Shown: positions 1 to 7,194 of the stretch, piece after piece | How positions within the stretch are numbered: the stretch's first letter is position 1 | Layout: every line of letters begins with the position of its first letter | NCBI GenBank assembly: GCA_040510575.1 | Contig: JBEVIU010000109.1 | Span: 1 to 7,675, forward strand | Direction of reading: 5' to 3' | Length of the DNA stretch: 7,675 bases | From: DASUMF01 sp040510575 | GTDB lineage: Bacteria; Actinomycetota; Acidimicrobiia; IMCC26256; DASPTH01 | Notes under the pieces: model-generated | Database searches by the model: none | What the model saw: the letters and a program-made list of their open reading frames with translations, nothing else | Told to the model about the DNA's origin: nothing | Translations under genes and position numbers: made by a program

Positions 1-31
1 AGTGCACGGCCTGCGTGGAAGTGCACGGCCT
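1..31. repeat. Two direct copies of a 12-base unit
   Basis: AGTGCACGGCCT occurs at 1-12 and again, identically, at 20-31, giving a 19-base period. The core GTGCAC is itself palindromic. The array may continue beyond the left edge, so the copy number is unknown. It could be the end of a short tandem repeat or a paired binding site. With only two copies visible, chance cannot be excluded. Confidence 0.5.
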
Positions 32-95
32 CGTCGACCCGTGTGACACGCGGACGACTTCATCGTCTCTGGTCGTGACGGGGAGCGGCGGGGGC

Positions 96-114
96 CCTTC
101 CCTCAACGGGAAGG
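96..114. other. 7-bp hairpin
   Basis: CCTTCCC (96-102) pairs perfectly with GGGAAGG (108-114) around a 5-base TCAAC loop. It has the size and shape of an intrinsic terminator stem, but no T-run follows on either strand. It may belong to a transcription unit to the left of the window. Confidence 0.35.
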
Positions 115-243
115 AAGTGCGGGATGCATCGACCCCCTCACGGCGCCACGCTCGGGCCGGGGCCCAGTCGACCGGCGGCCGGGTACGGCCGGCCCGTGGG
201 CCGTCCGGGTCCGTGCCCTGCGGCGCTCGAGTCCACCGGGGAC

Positions 244-287
244 GCGGCCATCGAAGCGGCTGCGCCCGGCGACTGCTTCGAGGCCGC
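244..287 (-). terminator. Hairpin terminator after the SCP2-like gene
   Basis: Immediately after the stop codon of the SCP2-like gene (288-290 on the complement) lies a 13-bp inverted repeat. The outer arms are GCGGCC/GGCCGC (244-249 with 282-287) and the inner arms TCGAAGC/GCTTCGA (251-257 with 275-281). Only A250 is unpaired, and the loop is 17 bases. No T-tract follows, which is common for terminators in high-GC actinobacteria. Position and strength make a terminator or 3' stabilising structure the best reading. Confidence 0.6.
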
Positions 288-689
288 TCAGGCTGTGATG
301 TCGGCGAGCGCTTCGACGAGTCCGGGTGAACCGGGAGCGGCACCGGCCGCCTGAGCTGCCATGAGCTTCGTCACGTCGCCCTGGAGCTTGATGCGCCCCT
401 CCAGCAGCGCCTGCAACGCGAGCTGCAGATCGCCCGAGAAGAACAGCTCGCGCGCGGTGGGGTAGTCGGCGGTGATGGTGAGGTCGGCGGCATCGAGGTG
501 GCCCTGACCCCAGTCGGCCTCGCCGTCGGCGATCGCCACGTGGACGAGCCGATCCGCCTCGAACGGCGTGTCGGTCACCACGAGGTTCATGCGCAGGCTC
601 GTGCCGGTCGGGATGTCGATGGCACCGGCGTCGAAGATGCGCCGGACCTCACCGAACCACTCGTCGGACAGGAACGGGTAAGCAGGCAC
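288..689 (-). CDS. SCP2-fold sterol/lipid-carrier-like protein
   Basis: This encodes a 133-residue protein made of a single SCP2-like domain, a small alpha/beta fold with a hydrophobic tunnel for lipids or acyl chains. The family features seen are an N-terminal helix (FLSDEWFGEVRRIF), the beta strands LRMNLVVTDT and VHVAIADGEAD, then DLTITADYPTARELFFSGD, and the typical ending LLEGRIKLQGDVTKLMAAQ at about residues 95-113. There is no signal peptide or membrane segment, so it should be cytoplasmic. The start is GTG at 689, chosen because a purine-rich stretch (GAGGTGAGGAG) lies just upstream. Its AGGAG is only 4 bases from the start, while GAGGTG is 9 bases away. The gene diverges from gatC and is followed at once by a strong hairpin, so it is probably monocistronic. 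The ligand is unknown; the family assignment is good but the physiological role is not predicted. Confidence 0.82.
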   Translation of the reverse strand: MPAYPFLSDEWFGEVRRIFDAGAIDIPTGTSLRMNLVVTDTPFEADRLVHVAIADGEADWGQGHLDAADLTITADYPTARELFFSGDLQLALQALLEGRIKLQGDVTKLMAAQAAGAAPGSPGLVEALADITA

Positions 690-693
690 GGAG

Positions 694-704
694 CTCCTCA
701 CCTC
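694..704 (-). promoter_or_regulatory. Ribosome binding site of the SCP2-like gene
   Basis: GAGGTGAGGAG on the minus strand holds two overlapping Shine-Dalgarno-like cores, 9 and 4 bases before the GTG at 689. It decides the start, because no ATG is available near the conserved N-terminus. Confidence 0.55.
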
Positions 705-757
705 GGGCACACAGGTCGGCGCCCTGAGTTGCCGGCCGGCGGTCGGCTCGGATCGGC

Positions 758-763
758 ATCGTA
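758..763 (-). promoter_or_regulatory. Candidate -10 element for the SCP2-like gene
   Basis: TACGAT on the minus strand fits the actinobacterial TANNNT -10 pattern. It would start transcription near 751, giving a leader of about 60 bases that includes the ribosome binding site. No good -35 match is visible. The same hexamer precedes the aldolase gene (6198-6203, minus). Confidence 0.35.
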
Positions 764-771
764 GCGATCCG

Positions 772-777
772 TACACT
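772..777 (+). promoter_or_regulatory. Candidate -10 element for a leaderless gatCAB transcript
   Basis: TACACT fits TANNNT and ends exactly 6 bases before the gatC ATG, which puts the expected transcription start at or within a base of the A of ATG. No Shine-Dalgarno-like sequence lies in the 20 bases before that ATG. Together these point to a leaderless mRNA. A -35 element is not obvious. Confidence 0.5.
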
Positions 778-783
778 TGACGT

Positions 784-1080
784 ATGTCCGAGCTCAGCCG
801 CGCCGACGTCGAGCATGTCGCGCAGCTCGCTCGCCTCGCGCTGAGTGACGACGAGATCGAGGCGCTCACCGAGCAGCTCGGGGTGATCCTCGCGCACGCC
901 GCGCAGGTCTCGGCGCTCGACACGCACGATGTGCCGCCGACCGCGCACCCGTTGCCGCTGGTCAACGTGCTGCGACCCGACACGCCGCGCCCGAGCCTCG
1001 ATCGCGACGAGGTGCTCGCGATGGCGCCCGACTCCGAGAGTGACCGCTTCAGGGTGCCGCGCATCCTCGACGCGCCATGA
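784..1080 (+). CDS. gatC: Asp-tRNA(Asn)/Glu-tRNA(Gln) amidotransferase subunit C
   Basis: This is the 98-residue GatC subunit of the tRNA-dependent amidotransferase. In GatCAB it is the small non-catalytic belt that wraps between GatA and GatB and stabilises the complex. The family signature is the N-terminal helix region VEHVAQLARLALSDDEIEALTEQLGVIL (about residues 9-36), followed by the extended segment with VPPTAHPLPLVNVLRPD and the C-terminal RVPRIL. The length is normal for GatC. The ATG at 784 begins the conserved helix region at the usual distance. The stop overlaps the gatA start (ATGA at 1077-1080). It is the first gene of gatCAB and seems to have a leaderless promoter. Confidence 0.95.
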   Translation: MSELSRADVEHVAQLARLALSDDEIEALTEQLGVILAHAAQVSALDTHDVPPTAHPLPLVNVLRPDTPRPSLDRDEVLAMAPDSESDRFRVPRILDAP

Positions 1081-2495
1081 CCGCCCTCGAGACTGCGGAC
1101 GCGGTCCGTCGCGGACGACGCGCTGCCGCCGAGGTGCTCGACGAGCACCTCGCGGTGATCGCGGCGCGCGACGACGAGTTGAACGCCTGCAACCTCGTCA
1201 CCGACGAGCTCGCGCGTGACTCCGCGCAGCGGGTCGACGACGCGGTCGCGCGTGGCGAGGACCCCGGGCCGTTGGCCGGGGTGCCGATCGCGCTCAAGGA
1301 CAACCTCTGCACCCGTGGCGTGCCCACCACCTGCTCGTCGAAGATCCTCGAAGGGTGGTGCCCGCCGTACACCGCGACGGTCGTCGAGCGGGTCCTCGCC
1401 GCAGGCGCCGTGCCGGTCGCCAAGACCAACCTCGACGAGTTCGCGATGGGCTCGTCCACCGAGAACTCCGCGTTCGGGCCGACCCGCAACCCGCGCGATC
1501 CGTCGCGCGTGCCCGGCGGTTCGAGCGGCGGCTCGGCGGCGGCGGTGGCGGCGGGCTACGCACCGCTCGCGCTCGGCTCCGACACCGGCGGATCGATCCG
1601 CCAGCCGGCTGCGCTCTGCGGCGTGGTGGGGGTGAAGCCGACCTACGGACTCGTGTCGCGCTACGGGCTCATCGCGTTCGCGAGCTCACTCGATCAGATC
1701 GGGCCGTTCGCGACCACGGTCGGCGACGCGGCGCTCCTGCTCGACGTGATCGCGGGTCACGACCCGCGCGACTCCACGTCGATCCCTGGTCCTGTCGCCC
1801 CACTTCTCCCGTCGCTCGATCGAGGCGTCGAGGGGTTCCGAGTCGGGATCGTCGAGGAGCTCACCGACGCCGCAGGAATCGACGCCGACATTCGCGATGC
1901 AGTCGAGCGGGCTGCCCTCACGCTGGAGAAGGCGGGCGCGACCGTCGATCGAGTGAGCATCCCGAGCACCGAGTACGGACTGTCCGCGTACTACTTGATC
2001 GCGCCGGCCGAGGCTTCGTCGAACCTCGCGCGCTACGACGGCGTGCGATACGGGTTGCGGGTCGAGGGCGACGATGTCGCGCAGATGAACGCGCGCACCC
2101 GCGACGCTGGCTTCGGTGACGAGGTGAAGCGCCGCATCATGCTCGGCACCTACGCGCTCTCCGCGGGGTACTACGACGCGTACTACGGACAGGCGCAGCG
2201 AGTGCGAACGCTGATCATCCGCGACTTCGCGCGCGCGTACGAGCAGTTCGACGTGCTGCTGTCTCCCACGTCGCCGACCGTCGCATTCGAGCTCGGGGCC
2301 AAGACCACCGACCCGCTGTCGATGTACCTGTCCGACATCTGCACCATCCCCACGAACCTGGCCGGTCATGCCGCGATGAGCGTGCCGTTCGGGGAGGGCG
2401 AAGGTGGGATGCCGATCGGCGTGCAGGTCCTCGCGCCGGCGTTGGGCGAGGAGCCGATGTTTCGTGCCGGCCGCGTGCTGGAGTCGGGCCGATGA
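1077..2495 (+). CDS. gatA: Asp-tRNA(Asn)/Glu-tRNA(Gln) amidotransferase subunit A (glutaminase)
   Basis: This is the 472-residue GatA, an amidase-signature enzyme. It releases ammonia from glutamine and passes it to GatB, which uses it to amidate Glu-tRNA(Gln) or Asp-tRNA(Asn). The Ser-cisSer-Lys triad is intact: Lys74 in VPIALKDN, Ser149 in the GGSSGGSAAAVAAG loop, and the nucleophile Ser173 in SDTGGSIRQPA. The spacing matches the family (75 and 24 residues). The rest of the amidase fold follows, including CGVVGVKPTYGLVSRYGL, ASSLDQIGPF, KRRIMLGTYALSAGYYDAYY and SPTSPTVAF. The C-terminus is slightly short, ending soon after the GVQVLAPA strand, apparently trimmed where gatB begins; no catalytic part is lost. 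The start has no own Shine-Dalgarno and overlaps the gatC stop, so translation is probably coupled. A perfect 11-bp-arm palindrome lies at 1130-1152. Confidence 0.97.
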   Translation: MTALETADAVRRGRRAAAEVLDEHLAVIAARDDELNACNLVTDELARDSAQRVDDAVARGEDPGPLAGVPIALKDNLCTRGVPTTCSSKILEGWCPPYTATVVERVLAAGAVPVAKTNLDEFAMGSSTENSAFGPTRNPRDPSRVPGGSSGGSAAAVAAGYAPLALGSDTGGSIRQPAALCGVVGVKPTYGLVSRYGLIAFASSLDQIGPFATTVGDAALLLDVIAGHDPRDSTSIPGPVAPLLPSLDRGVEGFRVGIVEELTDAAGIDADIRDAVERAALTLEKAGATVDRVSIPSTEYGLSAYYLIAPAEASSNLARYDGVRYGLRVEGDDVAQMNARTRDAGFGDEVKRRIMLGTYALSAGYYDAYYGQAQRVRTLIIRDFARAYEQFDVLLSPTSPTVAFELGAKTTDPLSMYLSDICTIPTNLAGHAAMSVPFGEGEGGMPIGVQVLAPALGEEPMFRAGRVLESGR

Positions 2496-3967
2496 CCGCC
2501 ACCGGTGCGCGCACCGACTACGAGGCGGTGATCGGGCTCGAGGTGCACTGTGAGCTCTCGACGGCCACGAAGTTGTTCTGCGGTTGCGTGAACGAGTTCG
2601 GTGCCGAACCCAACACGCACGTCTGTCCGGTCTGCCTGGGTCTCCCGGGCTCGTTGCCCGTGCTCAACGAGCGCGCGGTCGAGTTCGCGTTGCGCTTCGC
2701 GGAAGCGGTCGACCTGCACGTGCCCGCACAGTCGACCTTCGCCCGCAAGAACTACTTCTATCCCGACATGCCGAAGGACTACCAGGTCTCGCAGTACGAC
2801 GAGCCGATCACGATCGACGGCTGGATCGATGTCGACGGTGCTCGCATCGGCATCGAGCGCGCGCACCTCGAGGAAGACACCGGCAAGTCGACGCACATCG
2901 GTGGTGGTGGCCGCATCCACGAAGCGGCGTACTCGCTCGTCGACTACAACCGCGCCGGCGTTCCGTTGATGGAGATCGTGAGCCGTCCCGACATCCGTTC
3001 GGCCGAGCAGGCGCGCGCGTACGCGGCGGAGCTGCGGTCGGTGCTCGAGGCGATCGGCGTGTCCGACGTCAAGATGGAGGAAGGATCGATGCGCGTCGAC
3101 GCCAACGTGTCGGTGCGACCGGTCGGTGTCGACGAGCTCGGCGTGAAGGTCGAGATCAAGAACATGAACTCGCTGCGTTCGCTCGGGCGAGCGATCGATC
3201 ACGAGATCGAACGACAGATCACAGCGATCGGGGCGGGCGAGCGCATCGTGCAGGAGACTCGTCACTGGGACGAGGCAGACGGGCGCACCGGTTCGATGCG
3301 ATCGAAGGAAGGGTCCTCGGACTACCGCTACTTCCAGGAGCCCGATCTCGTTCCGATCGCGCCCACGGACGAGATGCGCGAGCGGGTGCGCGGCACGATG
3401 CCCGAGCTGCCGGCCGCGAAGCGAGCCCGTCTGGTCGCTGAGTGGAGCGTGAGCGAGAGCGACGCGCGCACGTTGATCGCGGCGCCGGGCTTGGCGGCGT
3501 ACGCGGAGGCGGCGGTGTCCGTGCTCGGTGACGGCACCGCGAAGGACGTCACCAACTGGTGCATCGGCGACGTGCTCGCATACCTCAACGAGAGTGGGCT
3601 CTCACCCGAGGTGCTGCCGCTCGCGCCCGACGGCCTCGCTGAGCTCGTCGACCTCGTCGCCGTGGGTGCGCTGTCCCGGGGTCAGGCCAAAGATGTGCTG
3701 GGAGAGTGCCTCCGCGAGCCGAAACGGCCGAAGCAGGTCGTCGAGGAGCGCGGACTCGCCCAGGTGAGCGACGAGGACGAGCTCGCGGCAGTCGTCGATC
3801 GGATCATGGCGGAGCACTCCGACGACGTCGCGCAGTACCGCGCCGGCGACGACAAGGCACGCAAGAAGAAGCGGGGCTTCTTCATGGGGGAGCTCATGAA
3901 GGCCACGAAGGGCCAGGCCAACCCACAGGTCCTGAATCGCCTCCTCGACGAGCGCCTCGAGGGGTAG
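2492..3967 (+). CDS. gatB: Asp-tRNA(Asn)/Glu-tRNA(Gln) amidotransferase subunit B
   Basis: This is the 491-residue GatB, the subunit that binds the misacylated tRNA and activates its Glu or Asp side chain by ATP-dependent phosphorylation before amidation. The N-terminal cradle has EAVIGLEVHCEL and the cysteine set C30, C32, C45, C48 (CxC...CPVC), a likely zinc site. It is followed by NYFYPDMPKDYQVSQYDEP (about 87-105) and the family signature VDYNRAGVPLMEI (150-162). VKVEIKNMNSLRS and SSDYRYFQEPDL complete the catalytic part. Residues from about 320 on form the helical and YqeY-like tRNA-binding tail, ending in FFMGELMKATKGQANPQVLNRLL. A small Lys-rich run (KARKKKRG, about 455-462) sits just before that last helix. 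The ATG overlaps the gatA stop (ATGA), and GGAG lies 8 bases upstream. The gene converges on the deacetylase-like gene with 8 bases between stops. Confidence 0.97.
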   Translation: MTATGARTDYEAVIGLEVHCELSTATKLFCGCVNEFGAEPNTHVCPVCLGLPGSLPVLNERAVEFALRFAEAVDLHVPAQSTFARKNYFYPDMPKDYQVSQYDEPITIDGWIDVDGARIGIERAHLEEDTGKSTHIGGGGRIHEAAYSLVDYNRAGVPLMEIVSRPDIRSAEQARAYAAELRSVLEAIGVSDVKMEEGSMRVDANVSVRPVGVDELGVKVEIKNMNSLRSLGRAIDHEIERQITAIGAGERIVQETRHWDEADGRTGSMRSKEGSSDYRYFQEPDLVPIAPTDEMRERVRGTMPELPAAKRARLVAEWSVSESDARTLIAAPGLAAYAEAAVSVLGDGTAKDVTNWCIGDVLAYLNESGLSPEVLPLAPDGLAELVDLVAVGALSRGQAKDVLGECLREPKRPKQVVEERGLAQVSDEDELAAVVDRIMAEHSDDVAQYRAGDDKARKKKRGFFMGELMKATKGQANPQVLNRLLDERLEG

Positions 3968-3975
3968 CCCGGGGG

Positions 3976-5001
<1,026 letters not shown>

Positions 5002-5005
5002 GCCG

Positions 5006-6163
5006 TCAATCCATCGGCACCTTGCGCACGATCTTGCCGTCGATGCGGGCGAAGATCTCGTCGAGGTCGTGCCCGGTGATGGTGAGACCGTGGTTCCGCT
5101 GTCCGACCACCGCGCGAGAAGGATCGGGCGCCTCCCGAACGAGCTCCGCGACCGACTCGGCGAGCTCCACGGTGCCGCACGGGAAGTTGATCTCCGTCGC
5201 GGGTGTGCCTTGGATCCAGGCATGCACGTGGAGGATCGCGCCCACCTCGGGGTGCTCCCGGTAGATCATCCAGTGTTCGATCGCGTCGACCGACACCCGA
5301 CGCGGCTCGATCGACTCGGGCACGCTCAGCAGCATCACGTCGCGCGCCGCGTCGTAGCCGTTCACCAGCAGGATGTCGCGTCCGATCTCGTGCAACGCCG
5401 ACTTGTCGACGCCGCTCGCGCTCATCCAGAACTGCGGCTCCCGCTCGTTGGGCGCGACCGGTCGGCGGGCACTCACGTTGCCGTAGCTCAGCCCACCGAT
5501 GCCGTACAGCAGCTTCACGTGCCGCAGGTCGCGGTCGGAGAGGATCTCCTCGATCGGGAACGCGGCGGGAAGGAGGTCGAGCGCGTCGAGCCGCTCGCCG
5601 GCGCGCGTGATCTGCTGCGTGATGTCGTCGCCGTTCCACAGGGAGGGATCGAGATCGGGGGTGAACTCGTTCCCGATCACGAGCCGCGACGACGCGAGCG
5701 GTTCGACGCGCGAGAACACCGACTTGAAGAAGAGCTCGTCGTCGCCGGCGGTGCTCTCGATCGCGTAGGTGCCCTGCTCGAGCGTGACGAAGTGCGCGGC
5801 GGACCCGTTGGTGATCGGGCTGAGCATGACGCAGAGGTTGGCGAGTCCCCGGACGAGCAGGGGATAGCCGGTGCGGAGGACGTCGTCGGGAGGGGCGTCG
5901 AGGTCGGCGAGCGCGACCACGAACGTGGGTGCGTTCTTGCGGCGGTACGGCCGCGCGTTGGCAGGGTCGAGCACGTGGAGGACCACTGCCACCTCGGGGC
6001 CGGGCTCCGCGACCTCGGTGTAGCCCTGCTCGAGCATGACGCCGCGAAGGCCCTGGGTGAGCCACCGCATGCGGTCGCCGACCACCTCGCCGCTCCACGC
6101 AAAGGTGCGAGGGATCACGCCGCTGCCGTCCGCGACCGCGATGCGACGCACGGTCGTGCTCAT
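5006..6163 (-). CDS. Class II aldolase/adducin-family protein with an extra N-terminal domain
   Basis: This 385-residue protein has two parts. From about residue 205 it is a class II aldolase/adducin domain: LLYGIGGLSYGNVSAR (218-233), MSASGVDKSAL (247-257), EHPEVGAILHVHAW (303-316) and VVGQRNHGLTITGHDL (352-367). H312, H314 and H358 are the expected zinc ligands. Such enzymes include fuculose/rhamnulose-phosphate aldolases and ribulose-phosphate 4-epimerase. By spacing to E. coli FucA, the usual catalytic Glu73 falls on Asp293, a notable change. Residues 1-200 form a domain I do not recognise, predicted soluble, with VAVVLHVLDPANARPYRRKN and ANLCVMLSPITNG. Substrate and reaction are therefore unknown. 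I chose the ATG at 6163, with GGGA 5 bases upstream, over an in-frame TTG at 6184 with no ribosome binding site. The stop lies 4 bases before the deacetylase-like start, so the two are surely one operon. Confidence 0.85.
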   Translation of the reverse strand: MSTTVRRIAVADGSGVIPRTFAWSGEVVGDRMRWLTQGLRGVMLEQGYTEVAEPGPEVAVVLHVLDPANARPYRRKNAPTFVVALADLDAPPDDVLRTGYPLLVRGLANLCVMLSPITNGSAAHFVTLEQGTYAIESTAGDDELFFKSVFSRVEPLASSRLVIGNEFTPDLDPSLWNGDDITQQITRAGERLDALDLLPAAFPIEEILSDRDLRHVKLLYGIGGLSYGNVSARRPVAPNEREPQFWMSASGVDKSALHEIGRDILLVNGYDAARDVMLLSVPESIEPRRVSVDAIEHWMIYREHPEVGAILHVHAWIQGTPATEINFPCGTVELAESVAELVREAPDPSRAVVGQRNHGLTITGHDLDEIFARIDGKIVRKVPMD

Positions 6164-6197
6164 GCTGATCCCGTTCCCGGGCAAGTCATGCCGGAGG

Positions 6198-6203
6198 ATC
6201 GTA
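6198..6203 (-). promoter_or_regulatory. Candidate -10 element for the aldolase-deacetylase unit
   Basis: TACGAT on the minus strand fits TANNNT and would start transcription near 6191, giving a leader of about 28 bases before the ATG at 6163. It is identical to the candidate -10 of the SCP2-like gene. No clear -35 is present, and the pair may instead be read through from the Asp-box gene. Confidence 0.3.
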
Positions 6204-6206
6204 GTT

Positions 6207-6233
6207 CGGTTGTCATGCTGGCATCAGGAACCG
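6207..6233 (-). other. Nested inverted repeat between the Asp-box and aldolase genes
   Basis: The outer arms CGGTT (6207-6211) and AACCG (6229-6233) enclose the inner arms ATGC (6215-6218) and GCAT (6221-6224). It lies 5 bases after the Asp-box gene stop and just upstream of the candidate aldolase -10. It could be a weak terminator or an operator. The stems are short and the inner loop is only 2 bases, so support is modest. Confidence 0.3.
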
Positions 6234-6238
6234 TCAGC

Positions 6239-7132
6239 TCACGTGATGCCGACGGCACGGACGTCGCCGACCGACTCGGCAAGACGCGTCCACGCTTCTC
6301 GGGTGCGCACCCACACGTTGCCGCCGCCGTCGGCGAGCGCCGCGGTTCCACCGCGTGCGTCGACGCACGCGGTGTCGACGTTGCCCGAGAAGCCCTCATC
6401 GGGAAGCCCGTCCTCGACCCGCACGATGGCGCCACCCACCACTGGACGCGTGTACAACGCCGAGCGCCGCGCGAAGGGACCGTCGGAGACCGTGACCAAG
6501 ACGGCGTCACGGTCGTAGGCGACGGCTCGGGCGTAGGTGTGTGGCAGGCCGTCCGTCTCGACGCTCCATGTCGCACCGCCATCGACGCTCACGCACAGCC
6601 CGACGGCCGCCGCCGCGAACACCGTCGACGGCTCGCTGGGATGCGCTCGCACCTGGTGGACGTCGTCGTCGACCGCGATGGTCGGACTCCACGTCGCTCC
6701 ATCGTCGGTCGAGCGCAGGATCCCGCCGACGTGGACGTTCGCCAGCAGGGTGCCCGCATCGCTCGTGCTCGTCATCGAGCGCACGTTGAGCGACGGGCCG
6801 ACCGCGTGCCACTCGTCGCGCCCCGGGGCGGTGTCGAACGACTCGACCGGCTGCAGGGCGTCGCCGTGCAGCCGGAGGAGCCGCGCGTCGTAGGTGCCGA
6901 CGAACACCTGCGTGCCGTGGACGTGGATCGACGAGAGGTCGACGTCGCCCGTGGCGACGGCACACCAGGTGGTCGACGGGTCGAGCTTCCACACCTCGTG
7001 CCCGTCGACGATCGCGAACCGCTGCGTGTCGTTGGTCGTCAGGCCGTCGACCGAGTGGCCGGCGAGCGCGATGACGTGTGCGCCCGCGGAGAACCCATGG
7101 ACCCCGTCGGAAGTGGCGACGAGGACGCTCAT
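6239..7132 (-). CDS. Asp-box (BNR-type) beta-propeller protein
   Basis: This 297-residue protein carries two clear Asp-box motifs (SxDxGxTW), STDDGATW at 141-148 and SVDGGATW at 182-189. They recur at a 41-residue spacing as expected for neighbouring propeller blades. Further blade-like segments (VLVATSDGVHGFS, TQVFVGTYDARLLRL, DAVLVTVSDG, GGNVWVRT) flank them, suggesting six or seven blades over the whole length. The family includes sialidases and many non-enzymatic propellers such as photosystem II assembly factor-like proteins. Sialidase arginines and an FRIP motif are not evident, so a sialidase is unlikely and a binding or scaffold role is a guess. There is no signal peptide: the N-terminus goes straight into a beta strand (MSVLVATSDG). 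The ATG at 7132 has no proper Shine-Dalgarno but sits 6 bases from a TANNNT element, suggesting a leaderless transcript. The stop is 75 bases before the aldolase start. Confidence 0.8.
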   Translation of the reverse strand: MSVLVATSDGVHGFSAGAHVIALAGHSVDGLTTNDTQRFAIVDGHEVWKLDPSTTWCAVATGDVDLSSIHVHGTQVFVGTYDARLLRLHGDALQPVESFDTAPGRDEWHAVGPSLNVRSMTSTSDAGTLLANVHVGGILRSTDDGATWSPTIAVDDDVHQVRAHPSEPSTVFAAAAVGLCVSVDGGATWSVETDGLPHTYARAVAYDRDAVLVTVSDGPFARRSALYTRPVVGGAIVRVEDGLPDEGFSGNVDTACVDARGGTAALADGGGNVWVRTREAWTRLAESVGDVRAVGIT

Positions 7133-7138
7133 GACCCC

Positions 7139-7144
7139 AAGGTA
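7139..7144 (-). promoter_or_regulatory. Candidate -10 element for a leaderless Asp-box transcript
   Basis: TACCTT on the minus strand ends 6 bases before the ATG at 7132, the same TANNNT-N6-ATG layout as at gatC. The GGGG that follows is only 2 bases from the start, too close to act as a normal Shine-Dalgarno. Confidence 0.45.
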
Positions 7145-7148
7145 CGCT
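7143..7148 (+). promoter_or_regulatory. Candidate -10 element for the IlvD/Edd-type gene
   Basis: TACGCT fits TANNNT and would start transcription near 7155, leaving a leader of about 40 bases with a normal ribosome binding site. It shares two bases with the opposing -10 of the Asp-box gene, so the divergent promoters would compete for RNA polymerase if both are real. Confidence 0.35.
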
Positions 7149-7184
7149 CGCTCAGCGTTCGATCCACCGAGAACCTCCCCCGAC

Positions 7185-7188
7185 GGAG
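7185..7188 (+). promoter_or_regulatory. Ribosome binding site of the IlvD/Edd-type gene
   Basis: GGAG lies 6 bases before the ATG at 7195, a near-ideal Shine-Dalgarno spacing that supports this start. Confidence 0.6.
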
Positions 7189-7194
7189 ACCGCC

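Larger units (their letters stand above)
1..243. other. Non-coding or unassigned GC-rich stretch
   Basis: I find no convincing gene here. The plus-strand frames that stay open give Arg/Pro/Gly/Ser-rich products with no recognisable motif, as expected by chance at this GC content. The stretch holds a 12-base direct repeat at its left edge, a 7-bp hairpin at 96-114, and a weaker 6-bp inverted repeat (185-190 with 199-204, ACGGCC/GGCCGT). It lies beyond the 3' end of the SCP2-like gene. It could be a spacer between two transcription units, or could hold a small RNA I do not recognise. The neighbouring gene to the left is outside the window. Confidence 0.5.

Noticed and set aside
1..63. Possible start of a minus-strand gene at the ATG at 63 running off the left edge
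   Set aside because: Only 21 codons are visible, the composition is Arg-rich with no motif, and the upstream GAGAC is a weak ribosome binding site.
95..220. GC-rich structured segment that might be a known RNA such as RNase P RNA
   Set aside because: GGGAAGGAAGTGCGGG only loosely recalls the conserved GAGGAAAGTCCGG of RNase P RNA, and the other conserved blocks are absent.
15..354. Plus-strand open frames at 15-329 and 124-354
   Set aside because: The products are compositionally random (Arg, Gly, Pro, Ser), have no clear ribosome binding site, overlap the SCP2-like gene end and its terminator hairpin, and match no family I know.
2366..3265. Minus-strand open frame of 299 codons antisense to gatB
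   Set aside because: gatB is certain on the other strand. The antisense product is low complexity (Asp, Val, Arg, His) with no recognisable family.
6164..6184. Alternative TTG start for the aldolase-type gene at 6184
   Set aside because: It adds seven residues with no ribosome binding site, whereas the ATG at 6163 has GGGA 5 bases upstream.
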